A DNA stretch of 64,000 bases from Cecembia rubra (GCF_003014575.1 NZ_PYGF01000012.1:83044-147043); one strand, 5' to 3'. Shown: positions 53,764 to 63,551, counted from the stretch's first letter. A program made the numbers and translations. The notes: generated by a model not told the origin, from the sequence alone.

Positions 53764-55092
53764 TTAGTTTGCCAGTAAGTCCTGGAATTTATCCACAGAA
53801 ATTTTTTCTACTTTTACCTTGGCCTTCTCTTTAACAAAAGCCAATACTTTGTCATTTTGAACAGATGTCAGCATCTGCATGTAATTCTGACCTTCATTGC
53901 CCTTAAGGTAATTGTCTACAAACATATCCATGCTTGCTTCAAGCTGCGTGGATAGGCCGGAGGAAGCAAATTGCTCTCTGATCATTTCCTTAGTCTTCTC
54001 AATTACATCCTCATGTTCTGCCTGAATTTCATTGTTTTTGGCAATTTCATTGGAAATGATCGTCCATGATAATTGCTTGGCATAAATCGGGTATTCTTTT
54101 TCTACTTGCTCAGCTGTGACTTTTCCGTCATTTGCTTTCAACAACCATTCTTTAAGGAATTCTTCAGGAAGCACAAGGTTAGTTTTGGCAACCAACTGAT
54201 CTTTGATTTTCTCATCACTGAATACTTTTAATTCCTTGTTGTAGTTTTCAGCCATGATTTCCCTTACCTTATTTTTAAGGGATTCTTCTGAATCTACCTG
54301 GCCTTCACCAAAAAGTTTGTCGAAAAACTCCTGATTCAAATTAGCCAATTCTGTTCTATTTATATTTTGAACAGTAAAAGTAACTTTACCGCTCAGTTTA
54401 TCAAGTTCTTCTTCAGTCACTCCAATTACAGTAGCAGCATCTTCTTTGATTGCCTTTTTAATTTCAAATTCAATTGTATCTCCTATTTTAAGCCCAATGA
54501 ATTTTTTCAAAGATTTACTGTCTACCTTAGAAAGCGGGAGGGAGAATGTTTTTTCAAATGAACCGTCTGCTGACTTCAGATCACCATATAGAAAATCATT
54601 TTCCTCACTGATTTCTGGATTTATCATTTTGCCATACTGGCTCCTTAGGTTGTTGATGGTGTTTTCAACCTCTTTTTCATCCATATCAATGCTGTAAAGG
54701 GTAGCATCGATATTGTTGTCTAATTTTACCTCGACATTCTCAACAAAACCGATTTTATATTGGAATTCAAATTCCTTCTGGGTATTCCAATCAATTTTTT
54801 CTGCATCTTCAATTACAGGAAGAGGATCACCAAGAATTCTAAATGTTTGGTTTTTTAGATAGTCATTCAGAGATGTAGAAAGAATATTGTTGATCTCATC
54901 CACTAATAAGGTGGTGCCATACATTCTTTTTACCATAGAAACAGGAGCCTTGCCAGGTCTAAAGCCTCTGATATTGGCTTTTTTTGCATAATCCTTAAGT
55001 TTCGAATCAACCTTAGGTTGATAATCTGCTTCAATTAGTTTAATTTTAACTGAAGCTTGATTTGCTGAATGTTTGTCTAACGTGATTTCCAA
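53764..55092 (-). CDS. tig: Trigger factor
   Basis: A 442-residue ribosome-bound chaperone and peptidyl-prolyl isomerase. The ribosome-binding signature is visible as GFRPGKAPVSMVKRMYG (about residues 41-57). The middle FKBP-like domain (about 155-245) and the C-terminal helical arms (with AEQVEKEYPIYAKQLSWTII) are typical, although the FKBP domain is poorly conserved as usual in Bacteroidota. It is followed by clpP and clpX on the same strand, the common tig-clpP-clpX order. tRNA-Leu lies upstream on the same strand. Confidence 0.95.
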   Translation of the reverse strand: MEITLDKHSANQASVKIKLIEADYQPKVDSKLKDYAKKANIRGFRPGKAPVSMVKRMYGTTLLVDEINNILSTSLNDYLKNQTFRILGDPLPVIEDAEKIDWNTQKEFEFQYKIGFVENVEVKLDNNIDATLYSIDMDEKEVENTINNLRSQYGKMINPEISEENDFLYGDLKSADGSFEKTFSLPLSKVDSKSLKKFIGLKIGDTIEFEIKKAIKEDAATVIGVTEEELDKLSGKVTFTVQNINRTELANLNQEFFDKLFGEGQVDSEESLKNKVREIMAENYNKELKVFSDEKIKDQLVAKTNLVLPEEFLKEWLLKANDGKVTAEQVEKEYPIYAKQLSWTIISNEIAKNNEIQAEHEDVIEKTKEMIREQFASSGLSTQLEASMDMFVDNYLKGNEGQNYMQMLTSVQNDKVLAFVKEKAKVKVEKISVDKFQDLLAN

Positions 55093-55127
55093 GGCAGTCT
55101 GATTTTGTTTTGATCTTAATTAAAAAC

Positions 55128-55190
55128 CCTCAATCTCCTTTCTCGTCCCTTATGCCGTGGCATTTTGGAAGACTGAAACGTGATTGAGGG
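55128..55190 (-). terminator. Inverted repeat after tRNA-Leu, probable terminator with large apical part
   Basis: CCCTCAATC (55128-55136) and GATTGAGGG (55182-55190) are perfect 9-bp complements, and a TTTTT run follows on the minus strand. The 45 bases between contain an inner hairpin ATGCC/GGCAT (55152-55163). The outer stem plus T run would end the tRNA transcript, but the large structured top is unusual for a simple terminator. Confidence 0.55.
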
Positions 55191-55201
55191 CTGGAAAGCG
55201 T

Positions 55202-55282
55202 GCGGATGGAGGGACTCGAACCCCCATGCCTCGCGGCGCTAGATCCTAAGTCTAGTGCGTCTACCAATTTCGCCACATCCGC
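55202..55282 (-). tRNA. tRNA-Leu (anticodon UAG)
   Basis: On the minus strand, acceptor arms GCGGATG and CATCCGC pair. The anticodon stem CTAGA/TCTAG holds the loop CTTAGGA, giving anticodon TAG. The T arm has GGTTCGAGTCC. The 81 bases with a short variable arm fit tRNA-Leu; no CCA is encoded. It lies between relA/spoT and tig. Confidence 0.95.
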
Positions 55283-55416
55283 TTATTTGTGGGCACAAAG
55301 GTAATAATGAAATTTAAACTTGCAAAAGTTGATCAAAAAAAATCCTGCAATTTTGGATAAATAATTCTCGAATAAGCTATTAATTTTGATTTGGAAATTG
55401 GCTATCCCAATAATAT

Positions 55417-57639
55417 ATGATTCAAATAGATTTAGAGGAAGAGAGGAAAGAAATACTAAAGCGGTATAGAAAAGTGCTCCGTACAGCAAAACCCATGTTG
55501 AAACCAGGGGATGCCAAGATCATTAAAAAGGCATTTAATGTGGCCAGTGAGGCGCACAAAGAGATGCGCCGGAAATCCGGAGAACCTTACATCTATCATC
55601 CTTTGGAAGTGGCCTTGATCTGTGTAGAGGAAATCGGATTAGGAACTACCAGTATCGTTTCAGCTTTATTGCATGATGTTGTGGAAGATACGGACATGGA
55701 GCTGGAGGATATTGAAAGGGAATTCGGTACCAAGGTAGCCCAGATAATTGATGGGCTTACCAAAATTTCCGGAGTTTTTGAATATGGATCATCCCAACAG
55801 GCGGAGAACTTTCGGAAGATGTTACTCACACTTTCTGATGATGTGCGGGTGATTCTCATTAAATTGGCAGATCGCCTGAACAACATGCGGACTCTGGAAA
55901 GTATGCCTCGACATAAGCAATTGAAAATTGCCTCCGAGACCATGTACCTCTATGCGCCATTGGCTCATAGATTAGGTTTATATGCCATCAAATCAGAACT
56001 TGAAGACCTTTATTTAAAGTACACCGATTCCGAAACCTACAATTATATCATCCATAGGATAAGTGAAACGAGAGTTTCAAGGAATAAATTTATCAAGTCG
56101 TTTATCCAGCCCATAGAAGAAGAACTCCAGACCCAAGGTTTTGAATTCACTATCAAAGGGAGACCCAAATCTGTTTATTCCATCTACAATAAGATGAAAA
56201 AACAGAATATACCTTTTGAAGAAGTTTTTGACCTTTTTGCGGTGAGAATTATTATCAACAGTAAACTGGAAGAGGAAAAGGCTGATTGCTGGCAGGTTTA
56301 TTCTATTGTAACTGATTTTTATAGACCCAATCCAGATCGCCTCAGAGATTGGATCAGTACGCCAAGGGCAAATGGTTATGAATCTCTACACACTACAGTA
56401 ATGAGTAATACCGGTCAATGGGTAGAAGTACAGATCCGCACAGTAAGAATGGACGATATCGCAGAGCGGGGATATGCAGCGCATTGGAAATACAAAGAAA
56501 TTGAGGCTGCCAATACAAGAAGTGGATCCGGCTTGGATGAGTGGATTACCCAAGTAAGATCCCTACTTGAATCCAATGATGGCTCTGCTATTGAATTCAT
56601 GGATGATTTTAGAGGGAACCTTTTTCATGATGAAGTCTTTGTTTTTACTCCTAAAGGAGAACTGAAGGTATTACCATTCGGTGCCACTGCGCTGGATTTT
56701 GCTTTTGAAATCCATACTGAAGTCGGTGCAAAATGTATAGGAGCAAAAGTCAATCAGCGCTTGGTGCCCATCAACCATAAGTTGAAAAATGGTGACCAAG
56801 TTGAGATTCTGACTTCCAATAAACAGAAGCCAACTGAAGACTGGTTAAATACAGTAGTCACTTCCAGGGCCAAGGCCAAAATTAAAGATGCGCTGAAGGA
56901 AGAAAAAAAATCCACCATGATGGATGGAAAAGAAATCGTTCAGCGCAAACTCCGGCAGATGAAGATGGATTTCAATTCTGAAATCGTAGAACAGCTTAGG
57001 GCTTACTTCGAAACAAAAACACCCAATGAATTTTATTATAAAGTAGGTAAAGGGATCATTGATCCCACTTCCATTAAGAGCTTTAAAGACTTCAAAGAGC
57101 AGAAAAAGCAGCGTGGAAAGATTACCAATGACAAAGTGAAAGATGAATCTTCTTTTACTAAAGAAATAAAAAATATCAAAGGTCCTGACCATGATCAATT
57201 GCTGATCGGAGAAGATATGGATGTAGTAGACTATATCCTGGCAAAATGCTGTAATCCCATCCCAGGAGATGATGTTTTCGGATTTGTGACGGTCAACGAA
57301 GGTATCAAAATCCATAGAACTTCCTGTCCAAATGCCCTCGAATTGCTCTCTAATCATGGAAATCGGGTAATTAAAGCCAGATGGACCAGTCAACAGGAAA
57401 TAGCTTTTCTTGCCGGATTGAGGATTGTGGGAACAGACAGGGTTGGATTGATCAATGATGTGACCAAGGTGATTTCCAATGAGCTTAAAGTAAATATGCG
57501 TTCAATTACAGTGGATTCTGATAGCGGAATTTTTGAAGGAACTATCAAACTATATGTGCATAGTACCCAACATTTGGAAAAACTGATGTCTAACCTTGGC
57601 AAGGTAGAAGGTGTCATCAAAGTTACAAGATTTGATTAG
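55417..57639 (+). CDS. RelA/SpoT bifunctional (p)ppGpp synthetase/hydrolase
   Basis: A 740-residue stringent-response enzyme. Domains in order: HD hydrolase (about residues 45-165; YIYHPLEVALICVEE, ALLHDVVEDTD), RelA/SpoT synthetase (about 230-345; KGRPKSVYSIYNKMKKQ, DRLRDWISTPRANGYESLHT in part), TGS (about 395-460; VFVFTPKGELKVLPFGATAL), a helical region, a zinc-finger-like part (ILAKCCNPIPGDDVFGFVT) and a C-terminal ACT domain (about 665-740; VGLINDVTKVISNELKVNMR). The intact HD motif means it can degrade as well as make (p)ppGpp, so it is Rel/SpoT-like and not RelA. The only start near the RNA gene gap is the ATG at 55417. Confidence 0.97.
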   Translation: MIQIDLEEERKEILKRYRKVLRTAKPMLKPGDAKIIKKAFNVASEAHKEMRRKSGEPYIYHPLEVALICVEEIGLGTTSIVSALLHDVVEDTDMELEDIEREFGTKVAQIIDGLTKISGVFEYGSSQQAENFRKMLLTLSDDVRVILIKLADRLNNMRTLESMPRHKQLKIASETMYLYAPLAHRLGLYAIKSELEDLYLKYTDSETYNYIIHRISETRVSRNKFIKSFIQPIEEELQTQGFEFTIKGRPKSVYSIYNKMKKQNIPFEEVFDLFAVRIIINSKLEEEKADCWQVYSIVTDFYRPNPDRLRDWISTPRANGYESLHTTVMSNTGQWVEVQIRTVRMDDIAERGYAAHWKYKEIEAANTRSGSGLDEWITQVRSLLESNDGSAIEFMDDFRGNLFHDEVFVFTPKGELKVLPFGATALDFAFEIHTEVGAKCIGAKVNQRLVPINHKLKNGDQVEILTSNKQKPTEDWLNTVVTSRAKAKIKDALKEEKKSTMMDGKEIVQRKLRQMKMDFNSEIVEQLRAYFETKTPNEFYYKVGKGIIDPTSIKSFKDFKEQKKQRGKITNDKVKDESSFTKEIKNIKGPDHDQLLIGEDMDVVDYILAKCCNPIPGDDVFGFVTVNEGIKIHRTSCPNALELLSNHGNRVIKARWTSQQEIAFLAGLRIVGTDRVGLINDVTKVISNELKVNMRSITVDSDSGIFEGTIKLYVHSTQHLEKLMSNLGKVEGVIKVTRFD

Positions 57640-57739
57640 TAATGGAAGTTTTACCAAATCTGCCCTATAAGGCAAAGAAATAACACTTGATTGAGGTAGT
57701 TTAGGAGTCTTATTTGAATCATTTCTAAATAAGATCCGT

Positions 57740-57747
57740 TATATTTG
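57740..57747 (+). promoter_or_regulatory. Promoter -7 box for fur
   Basis: TATATTTG, a perfect TAnnTTTG, 17 bp before the ATG at 57765. A TTTG at 57713-57716 is 23 bp upstream, more than the usual distance. Confidence 0.45.
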
Positions 57748-57764
57748 CAAAAAATCAGCTGAGC

Positions 57765-58232
57765 ATGGCCCTAAACGAAAGTCTTTTTGAGGAAGTAAAA
57801 AAAATATTCACAGCCTACTTGGAGAATAAAAAGTTGCGAAAGACACCTGAAAGGTATGCGATTTTGGAGGAGATTTATGGCAGGACGGGACATTTTGATG
57901 TGGAGTCATTGTATATCTCAATGAAAAATAAAAACTACAGGGTGAGCAGAGCTACTGTTTACAATACCTTAGACCTTTTGGTTGAGTGCGATTTAGTTAC
58001 CAAACACCAGTTTGGGCAAAATCTGGCCCAATTCGAAAAATCTTATGGTTATAAACAACATGATCACTTGATTTGCGTAGACTGCAATCAAGTATTGGAG
58101 TTTTGCGATCCACGGATTCAGAATATCCAAAATACCGTTGGAGATATTTTAAATTTCCAAGTATTGCACCATTCCCTGATACTTTACGGTAATTGTAAAA
58201 AAGAAAATTGCGAAAACAGACCATTGGTATGA
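57765..58232 (+). CDS. Fur family transcriptional regulator
   Basis: A 155-residue metal- or peroxide-sensing repressor. The N-terminal winged helix spans about residues 20-90 ([39 protein letters not shown]). The metal and dimer domain has [15 protein letters not shown] with the usual His and a CxxC pair, and a second Cys pair near the end ([11 protein letters not shown]), so a structural zinc is expected. Fur, PerR or Zur cannot be told apart from the sequence alone. The STAS gene begins inside its stop codon (ATGA), so the two are co-translated. Confidence 0.9.
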   Translation: MALNESLFEEVKKIFTAYLENKKLRKTPERYAILEEIYGRTGHFDVESLYISMKNKNYRVSRATVYNTLDLLVECDLVTKHQFGQNLAQFEKSYGYKQHDHLICVDCNQVLEFCDPRIQNIQNTVGDILNFQVLHHSLILYGNCKKENCENRPLV

Positions 58233-58582
58233 AATTGACCTATAACATCGAAAAAGAACAAAAAGCTTATTTTTTACATGTCAAAGGAGATCTGATAGGA
58301 GATGAAATCGGGCCAAAATTGGTAGAATTTGTTTCTGACGCTGTAAATGAAAATATTAAATTTTTTGTCATTGACTTAAGCCAAATCAGGTACATCAGTT
58401 CAAGTGGAATAGGCCTATTGATTACAATGTTGACCAAGATGAGAAATGCTGGAGGAGAGGTATATTTGACTTCACCATCAGAACATGTCAAAAAGCTTTT
58501 GATTATTACCAAATTGAATAACATTTTCACTGTTTTTGACTCCATTGAGGAAGCAAATACCAAGATAGGTAAGCAAGAGTAG
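58229..58582 (+). CDS. STAS-domain anti-sigma factor antagonist
   Basis: A 117-residue single STAS domain protein. The start is the ATG at 58229, overlapping the fur stop codon (ATGA). [20 protein letters not shown] contains the conserved DLS-x3-(Y/F)-x-SSSG motif with the Ser that is phosphorylated in SpoIIAA-like proteins. No partner anti-sigma kinase is in the window. The tight coupling with a Fur regulator is not a common pairing I know, so its meaning is open. Confidence 0.9.
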   Translation: MKLTYNIEKEQKAYFLHVKGDLIGDEIGPKLVEFVSDAVNENIKFFVIDLSQIRYISSSGIGLLITMLTKMRNAGGEVYLTSPSEHVKKLLIITKLNNIFTVFDSIEEANTKIGKQE

Positions 58583-58814
58583 ATCAGTTTTTTGATGGGT
58601 AATTAGAGATAGGACCGCATATTAACCTCCTGTTCTTTAAATGTATTATATTTAGGCATTGTATTGTTGTTGACAATAAATGTTGTAAAAAATGTTTTAC
58701 TTTTTCTGAAGTTAATACGGACTCATAATAAATAAAGACTTTTCCTTGCAATTATTTAACCTTATTCCAAATTTCACGCTTTAAATTTCAGTAAATACGA
58801 AATCAACATAAACA

Positions 58815-60086
58815 ATGAAAATGGATATACTTTTGGGCCTACAATGGGGAGATGAAGGAAAAGGAAAGGTAGTAGACGTACTGGCTCCCCAATATGATGT
58901 AGTAGCCCGGTTTCAGGGAGGTCCCAACGCAGGGCATACCCTCGAATTTGATGGAATCAAGCATGTATTGCATCAGATTCCATCAGGGATTTTTAGAGAG
59001 AATATTCTGAACATCATTGGCAACGGGGTGGTTTTGGATCCTGTGATCCTCAAGAAAGAGATCGAGGGCTTGCACAAATTCAATATTGCATTCAAAAAGA
59101 ACCTCTTCGTTTCCAAGAAAGCTACCATTATTATCCCAACCCATAAATTATTGGATGCGGCGTATGAAAAGTCTAAAGGTGATAAAAAAATTGGTTCAAC
59201 CCTGAAAGGTATAGGTCCAACTTACCAGGACAAGATTGGTAGAGTGGCTTTGAGAGTAGGGGATATTTTGGCCGAGGATTTTCAAGAAAAATATGAGGCT
59301 TTGGTTGAAAAGCATAAGACCATCCTTTCTTTCTACGAATTTGATCTTGCACAACTGCCTGAATTAGAACAAGCATTTTTTGAAGCTGTGGAATTCTTCA
59401 GAACCCTAAATTTGGTAGACAGCGAATATGAGGTCAATGATCACTTGAATGCCGGTAGAAAGGTGTTGGCAGAAGGTGCACAAGGATCTTTATTGGATAT
59501 TGATTTCGGGAGTTATCCATTTGTAACCTCTTCAAATACAATGGCGGCAGGTGCATGTACTGGTCTAGGGGTTGCCCCGTCCAAAATCGGAGAAGTCTAT
59601 GGGATATTTAAAGCATATTGCACCAGGGTAGGCAGTGGACCTTTCCCAACCGAATTATTTGATAATACAGGTGAGGCAATGAGGAAAGAAGGGAATGAAT
59701 TCGGGTCAACCACAGGAAGGCCTAGGAGGTGTGGTTGGATTGATCTTCCTGCTTTGAAATATTCCATTATGATCAATGGAGTGACTCAATTGTTTATGAT
59801 GAAGGCAGATGTTTTGAATATTTTCGAAAAAATTAATATCTGTACACATTACGAATTACCGGATGGAAGTAGGGTAGATAGGTTAACATATGAACTTAAT
59901 ACAGATAATGTTAAACCGGTTTATAAAACTGTTCCGGGATGGCATACCTCTCTTTCGGAAGTGGCAAGCTATGAGCAGTTTCCAAAGGAATTAAAAGATT
60001 ATGTAAAGTTGCTGGAAGATGAATTAGAAGTTCCGATTAAGATGGTTTCAGTAGGGCCGGACAGGAAACAGACTATTATGAGATAA
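58815..60086 (+). CDS. purA: Adenylosuccinate synthetase
   Basis: A 423-residue enzyme that converts IMP, aspartate and GTP to adenylosuccinate in purine synthesis. The N-terminal QWGDEGKGKVVDVLA holds the catalytic Asp and the GTP-binding loop, GNGVVLDP and ILAEGAQGSLLDIDFGSYPF (key part AEGAQG) are family motifs, and RVGSGPFPTEL and GRPRRCGWIDL bind IMP and aspartate. Length is normal. A terminator follows at once. The 232-bp leader shows no aptamer I can support. Confidence 0.98.
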   Translation: MKMDILLGLQWGDEGKGKVVDVLAPQYDVVARFQGGPNAGHTLEFDGIKHVLHQIPSGIFRENILNIIGNGVVLDPVILKKEIEGLHKFNIAFKKNLFVSKKATIIIPTHKLLDAAYEKSKGDKKIGSTLKGIGPTYQDKIGRVALRVGDILAEDFQEKYEALVEKHKTILSFYEFDLAQLPELEQAFFEAVEFFRTLNLVDSEYEVNDHLNAGRKVLAEGAQGSLLDIDFGSYPFVTSSNTMAAGACTGLGVAPSKIGEVYGIFKAYCTRVGSGPFPTELFDNTGEAMRKEGNEFGSTTGRPRRCGWIDLPALKYSIMINGVTQLFMMKADVLNIFEKINICTHYELPDGSRVDRLTYELNTDNVKPVYKTVPGWHTSLSEVASYEQFPKELKDYVKLLEDELEVPIKMVSVGPDRKQTIMR

Positions 60087-60097
60087 AGCAAATAGAG

Positions 60098-60126
60098 AAG
60101 GCTTACTTAAATGGTAAGCCTTTTTA
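60098..60126 (+). terminator. Terminator after purA
   Basis: AAGGCTTAC (60098-60106) and GTAAGCCTT (60114-60122) pair around TTAAATG, followed by a T run. Confidence 0.9.
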
Positions 60127-60174
60127 TTTTTTAGGATAATCTGTAATTTCAGACTTCAAGGATTTTCTTAACTG

Positions 60175-62535
60175 ATGATAACAAAACTGAAATTATTTGA
60201 ATGGGTAATATTTTTTCAAAAATACTTTCTGATGTTTTTGTTTTCAGTTATTTCATTTTCGTCCTATTCTCAACTAGGATTTCCTTATTGTGAAACATTT
60301 GATGGAGGCAATGTCCAAAGCAATACGGCTTTTGGTGGAACTGCAAGGTTGTTGGATGGTGTGATCAGGTTAACGGACGCAGGAGTAGATCAAAATGGAT
60401 ATGTTTATATTGATATTCCCTTTCCTTCTGCCTATGGTCTCAAGGCGTCATTTGAATATTATATATATGGTGGAAGTGGGGCGGATGGATTGTCTTTTTT
60501 TTTATTTGATGCTGAAACTCCAAATTTTACTCCAGGGGGATTTGGTGGTTCGCTTGGTTACGCCCAAAGAAATAATCAGTCAGGCCTTTCCAGAGGCTAT
60601 TTGGGAATTGGATTTGATTCATTTGGGAATTTCGGGAATTCATCTGAGGGGAAAACCGGTGGCTTTTTTGGGGTAGGTACTGGCTTGGTTCCAAATACTG
60701 TAGTGGTCAGAGGCCCAGGTAACGGCTTGACAGGTTATCCCTTTGTGGTAGGAAGAAGGACAATGGAATCAGGCAATGATGGTATGCGGCCGGACAACCA
60801 GTTTACTATCAGCTCGGGAGGATTGAATACCACTCGAGTAACTGACCCAAATGTCCCTGGGTATAGGAAAGTGTTCATTGAATTAGAACCCAATCCTCTT
60901 GATGGAGGATATTTTTTGACCGTTAGGATGTTGGTGACCTTTAGTCCTGGCCAAGCGCAGATGTTGACTATTTTTGACCGGCCATATTATTTTGAGGCCC
61001 CAAAAAACCTTAAAGTCGGGTTTGCCGCTTCCACAGGTGGTTTTACCAATATACATGAGATCGATAATCTAACAGTGGAAGTATTTGATTTGGATGGATT
61101 GGAGGAGCCATTGGCTAAAAATATCGATGACAAAGCTTCCTGTGCTTCTCAGGAAAATACTTTTGAAATCACCCTGAACGAAGTCGAACTGTTCAATGAA
61201 AATTCCGAGATTGCCTGTTTGCAGTTTTATCCTTCTTTAGAAGCGATTGAGGAAGAAGACAGCGATGTGTGTTCAAGAGCAAAGTGCAGACCGGAAAATA
61301 GGGTGCTGGAATTGCCTCAAGGGGTTTTTAGAGCTGCGGATGTTGGAGGGAAATTTACATTTTTTCCCAATCCTGATTTCATAGATGATACAGTTAAAGT
61401 TTACTTTACTGTAACGGATAATTACGGAAAAACTTCAAAAGGAAAATACATTAGCCTTTTGATACAAGAATCCCCTGATCCAGTAAGCCTAGTGGCAGAG
61501 GGAATGCTAAGCAATGTAGATCAGGTAAGGAAATGTGAAGGCGAAGGAGTCCTTTTGAGAGCAGATGGGGATGAAGACTATTTTGCTTATGAGTGGTATC
61601 TCAATGACCAACTTTTACCCAATTCGAATGTTCCTGAATGGATGGGAGTAGCACCAGGGAGGTACCAAGTAATCGCCTATAATTCCAAAAACTGTCCAGC
61701 AGCTTCAGCATATTTTGAAATTATTAATCCTCCATTTCCTGTCATAGAGATCGAAGATAGAATTGTTGGATGTGAGCTTGGTGTTGGTTTGGATATTCGG
61801 GACTATATTCCAAATTACGATCCTTCCATTTATGATTATGAGTTGGAATCACCTTTGGGGATATTTTTTGGGAATGAGGAAATGTCTGATGTCCAGATTT
61901 CAGGCAAATATCTCTTAAGGGTAAAACACAAAGATTTGGAATGTTGGTCTTCAGCCATTCCCTTTGAATTGATCATCAGTACCATTCCTTTGATTCCTGA
62001 TTTCGATTACGGCGTCGATAGTACAGGTGTCAAAAGCGAAGAAGAAGGCGGAATATTCATAGATGATCCTATAAGATTTGAGGATTTATCTAAAGGCAAT
62101 GCTGTTTCATGGGAATGGGATTTTGGAGATGGAGCTAAAAGCACGGAGCAGAATCCTGTCCATACCTTTGGGAGGAAAGGTGTTTTTCAAGTCAAATTGA
62201 CTATTGCCAATAGCTTGGGCTGCACAGAGTCAATAATTATTGAATTGCCTCTTAAATTATCTTATAGGGTGATGATTCCCACTGGATTTACGCCAACATT
62301 ACAAGAGAATAATTTTTTTAGACCCAAAACCAAGGGAATTATTGCTATGGAAATATACATTTTCAATCTCTGGGGTAATTTGGTTTTTAAATCTGAAGGT
62401 GTTAGTACTTTGGGTTGGGATGGTAAAATCAATGGCGAACTGGCCCCGGCAGGAAACTATGCGTACAGGATTAAAATGAGTAGTATTGAAGGAGAGGTTA
62501 TTGAAGAGAGTGGAAGATTAACTTTGATAAGGTGA
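60175..62535 (+). CDS. T9SS type B cargo with lectin-like and PKD domains
   Basis: A 786-residue secreted protein. Seen in order: a signal peptide (FLFSVISFSSYSQ), an L-type lectin-like beta-sandwich (about residues 35-305; GGSGADGLSFFLFDAETP), an Ig-like or cadherin-like middle, a PKD domain (about 615-690; SWEWDFGDGAKSTEQNPVHT) and a C-terminal gliding-motility-associated (CHU_C, type B) sorting domain (about 700-786; VMIPTGFTPTLQENNFFRP, then YIFNLWGNLVFKSEG and APAGNYAYRIKM). It should be exported by the type IX system and kept at or beyond the cell surface, probably as an adhesin or glycan binder. Its stop overlaps the start of the PorP/SprF gene. Confidence 0.92.
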   Translation: MITKLKLFEWVIFFQKYFLMFLFSVISFSSYSQLGFPYCETFDGGNVQSNTAFGGTARLLDGVIRLTDAGVDQNGYVYIDIPFPSAYGLKASFEYYIYGGSGADGLSFFLFDAETPNFTPGGFGGSLGYAQRNNQSGLSRGYLGIGFDSFGNFGNSSEGKTGGFFGVGTGLVPNTVVVRGPGNGLTGYPFVVGRRTMESGNDGMRPDNQFTISSGGLNTTRVTDPNVPGYRKVFIELEPNPLDGGYFLTVRMLVTFSPGQAQMLTIFDRPYYFEAPKNLKVGFAASTGGFTNIHEIDNLTVEVFDLDGLEEPLAKNIDDKASCASQENTFEITLNEVELFNENSEIACLQFYPSLEAIEEEDSDVCSRAKCRPENRVLELPQGVFRAADVGGKFTFFPNPDFIDDTVKVYFTVTDNYGKTSKGKYISLLIQESPDPVSLVAEGMLSNVDQVRKCEGEGVLLRADGDEDYFAYEWYLNDQLLPNSNVPEWMGVAPGRYQVIAYNSKNCPAASAYFEIINPPFPVIEIEDRIVGCELGVGLDIRDYIPNYDPSIYDYELESPLGIFFGNEEMSDVQISGKYLLRVKHKDLECWSSAIPFELIISTIPLIPDFDYGVDSTGVKSEEEGGIFIDDPIRFEDLSKGNAVSWEWDFGDGAKSTEQNPVHTFGRKGVFQVKLTIANSLGCTESIIIELPLKLSYRVMIPTGFTPTLQENNFFRPKTKGIIAMEIYIFNLWGNLVFKSEGVSTLGWDGKINGELAPAGNYAYRIKMSSIEGEVIEESGRLTLIR

Positions 62536-63551
62536 GAAAGCTATTAGCTGTCATATTTATTTCACTTCTTATAAAGTCCGGGTATGGGCAGGATATTCAA
62601 TTTTCACAATTTTATGCTTCTCCACTTTTTTTGAATCCAGCCTTTGCCGGCAGCGCAGAGGTTAGTAGGTTTGGCATTAATTTTAGAAACCAGTGGCCTG
62701 GTTTAGATCAGACTTTTATAGCTTACTCCGCTTATTTTGACCATTTTGTTAATAATAAGAATTCAGGGATAGGTTTAATAATCAATGGAAGTTATCAAAC
62801 GCTTAATAACCTTGCAAATAATGAAGTGGGTTTAGCATATTCCTATAGACTGAAAATTGGAAATGGGTCCTTTTTGCATATGGGCGCTCAAGGTAGTTAT
62901 GCTACCCGCTCGGCTGCATTCGATGAGGTGGTACTGAGTGCACAGCTGGATATAGATAGGGGAGTGGTGCTTCCTGGTTCAGTTAATGGTTTTCCAGAGG
63001 ATAGGACAAGGACCTTTTTAGATGTGCATTCGGGTTTGTTGTTTTATAATGATAAAGTTTGGTTTGGAGTTTCAGGGCATCACTTAACCCAGCCAAACAT
63101 TTCTTATATAGAAGGAGATTTCGATCCTTTAGAGATTCGGGTCAGCATGCATGGTGGGGTTAAATTTGATCTTCCAAGGGGTGTTATCAATGATTTTTTG
63201 AATAATACAAGGCAGGAGAGGACACTCGCTTTTGCATTTAATTATAAAAGGCAGGGATTGTTTGACCAATTGGACTTGGGCGCGGAACTGTTTTTTGATC
63301 CTGTAATCCTAGGCGTATGGTACCGGGGGCTCCCCACAAGAATCGGGCTACCTAACAATGAAGCTTTAATCGTAATGTTGGGTTTTTTATTTGAGAATGG
63401 GGTTCAGGTCGGTTACAGTTATGATTTTACCTTATCCGCATTAGGATGGAGGAATTCAGGAGGGGCTCATGAAGTTTCGGTCAGATATGATTTTATCCAA
63501 CAGCTTTGGGGTCCCAGGAATCGAAAAGGCCTACCCTCCTTTAAATTTTGA
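62532..63551 (+). CDS. PorP/SprF family type IX secretion membrane protein
   Basis: A 339-residue outer-membrane beta-barrel. The start is a GTG at 62532 that overlaps the stop of the cargo gene (GTGA), so translation is coupled. Signal peptide to about residue 19 (KSGYGQ), then the family opening DIQFSQFYASPLFLNPAFAG and FGINFRNQWPGL. The end (VSVRYDFIQQLWGPRNRKGL) is also typical. Family members sit next to a type B cargo and are needed to secrete or anchor it, so this protein is most likely specific for the lectin/PKD protein just upstream. Confidence 0.95.
   Translation: MRKLLAVIFISLLIKSGYGQDIQFSQFYASPLFLNPAFAGSAEVSRFGINFRNQWPGLDQTFIAYSAYFDHFVNNKNSGIGLIINGSYQTLNNLANNEVGLAYSYRLKIGNGSFLHMGAQGSYATRSAAFDEVVLSAQLDIDRGVVLPGSVNGFPEDRTRTFLDVHSGLLFYNDKVWFGVSGHHLTQPNISYIEGDFDPLEIRVSMHGGVKFDLPRGVINDFLNNTRQERTLAFAFNYKRQGLFDQLDLGAELFFDPVILGVWYRGLPTRIGLPNNEALIVMLGFLFENGVQVGYSYDFTLSALGWRNSGGAHEVSVRYDFIQQLWGPRNRKGLPSFKF

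Noticed and set aside
54367..54697. Plus-strand frames inside tig
   Set aside because: Antisense shadows of the trigger factor gene without independent support.
55202..55282. tRNA-Leu as an integration site for a mobile element
   Set aside because: No integrase, no repeat of the tRNA end and only core genes on both sides.
58583..58814. Riboswitch in the purA leader
   Set aside because: No G-box-type purine aptamer or other stable multi-stem structure is visible in the 232-bp spacer.
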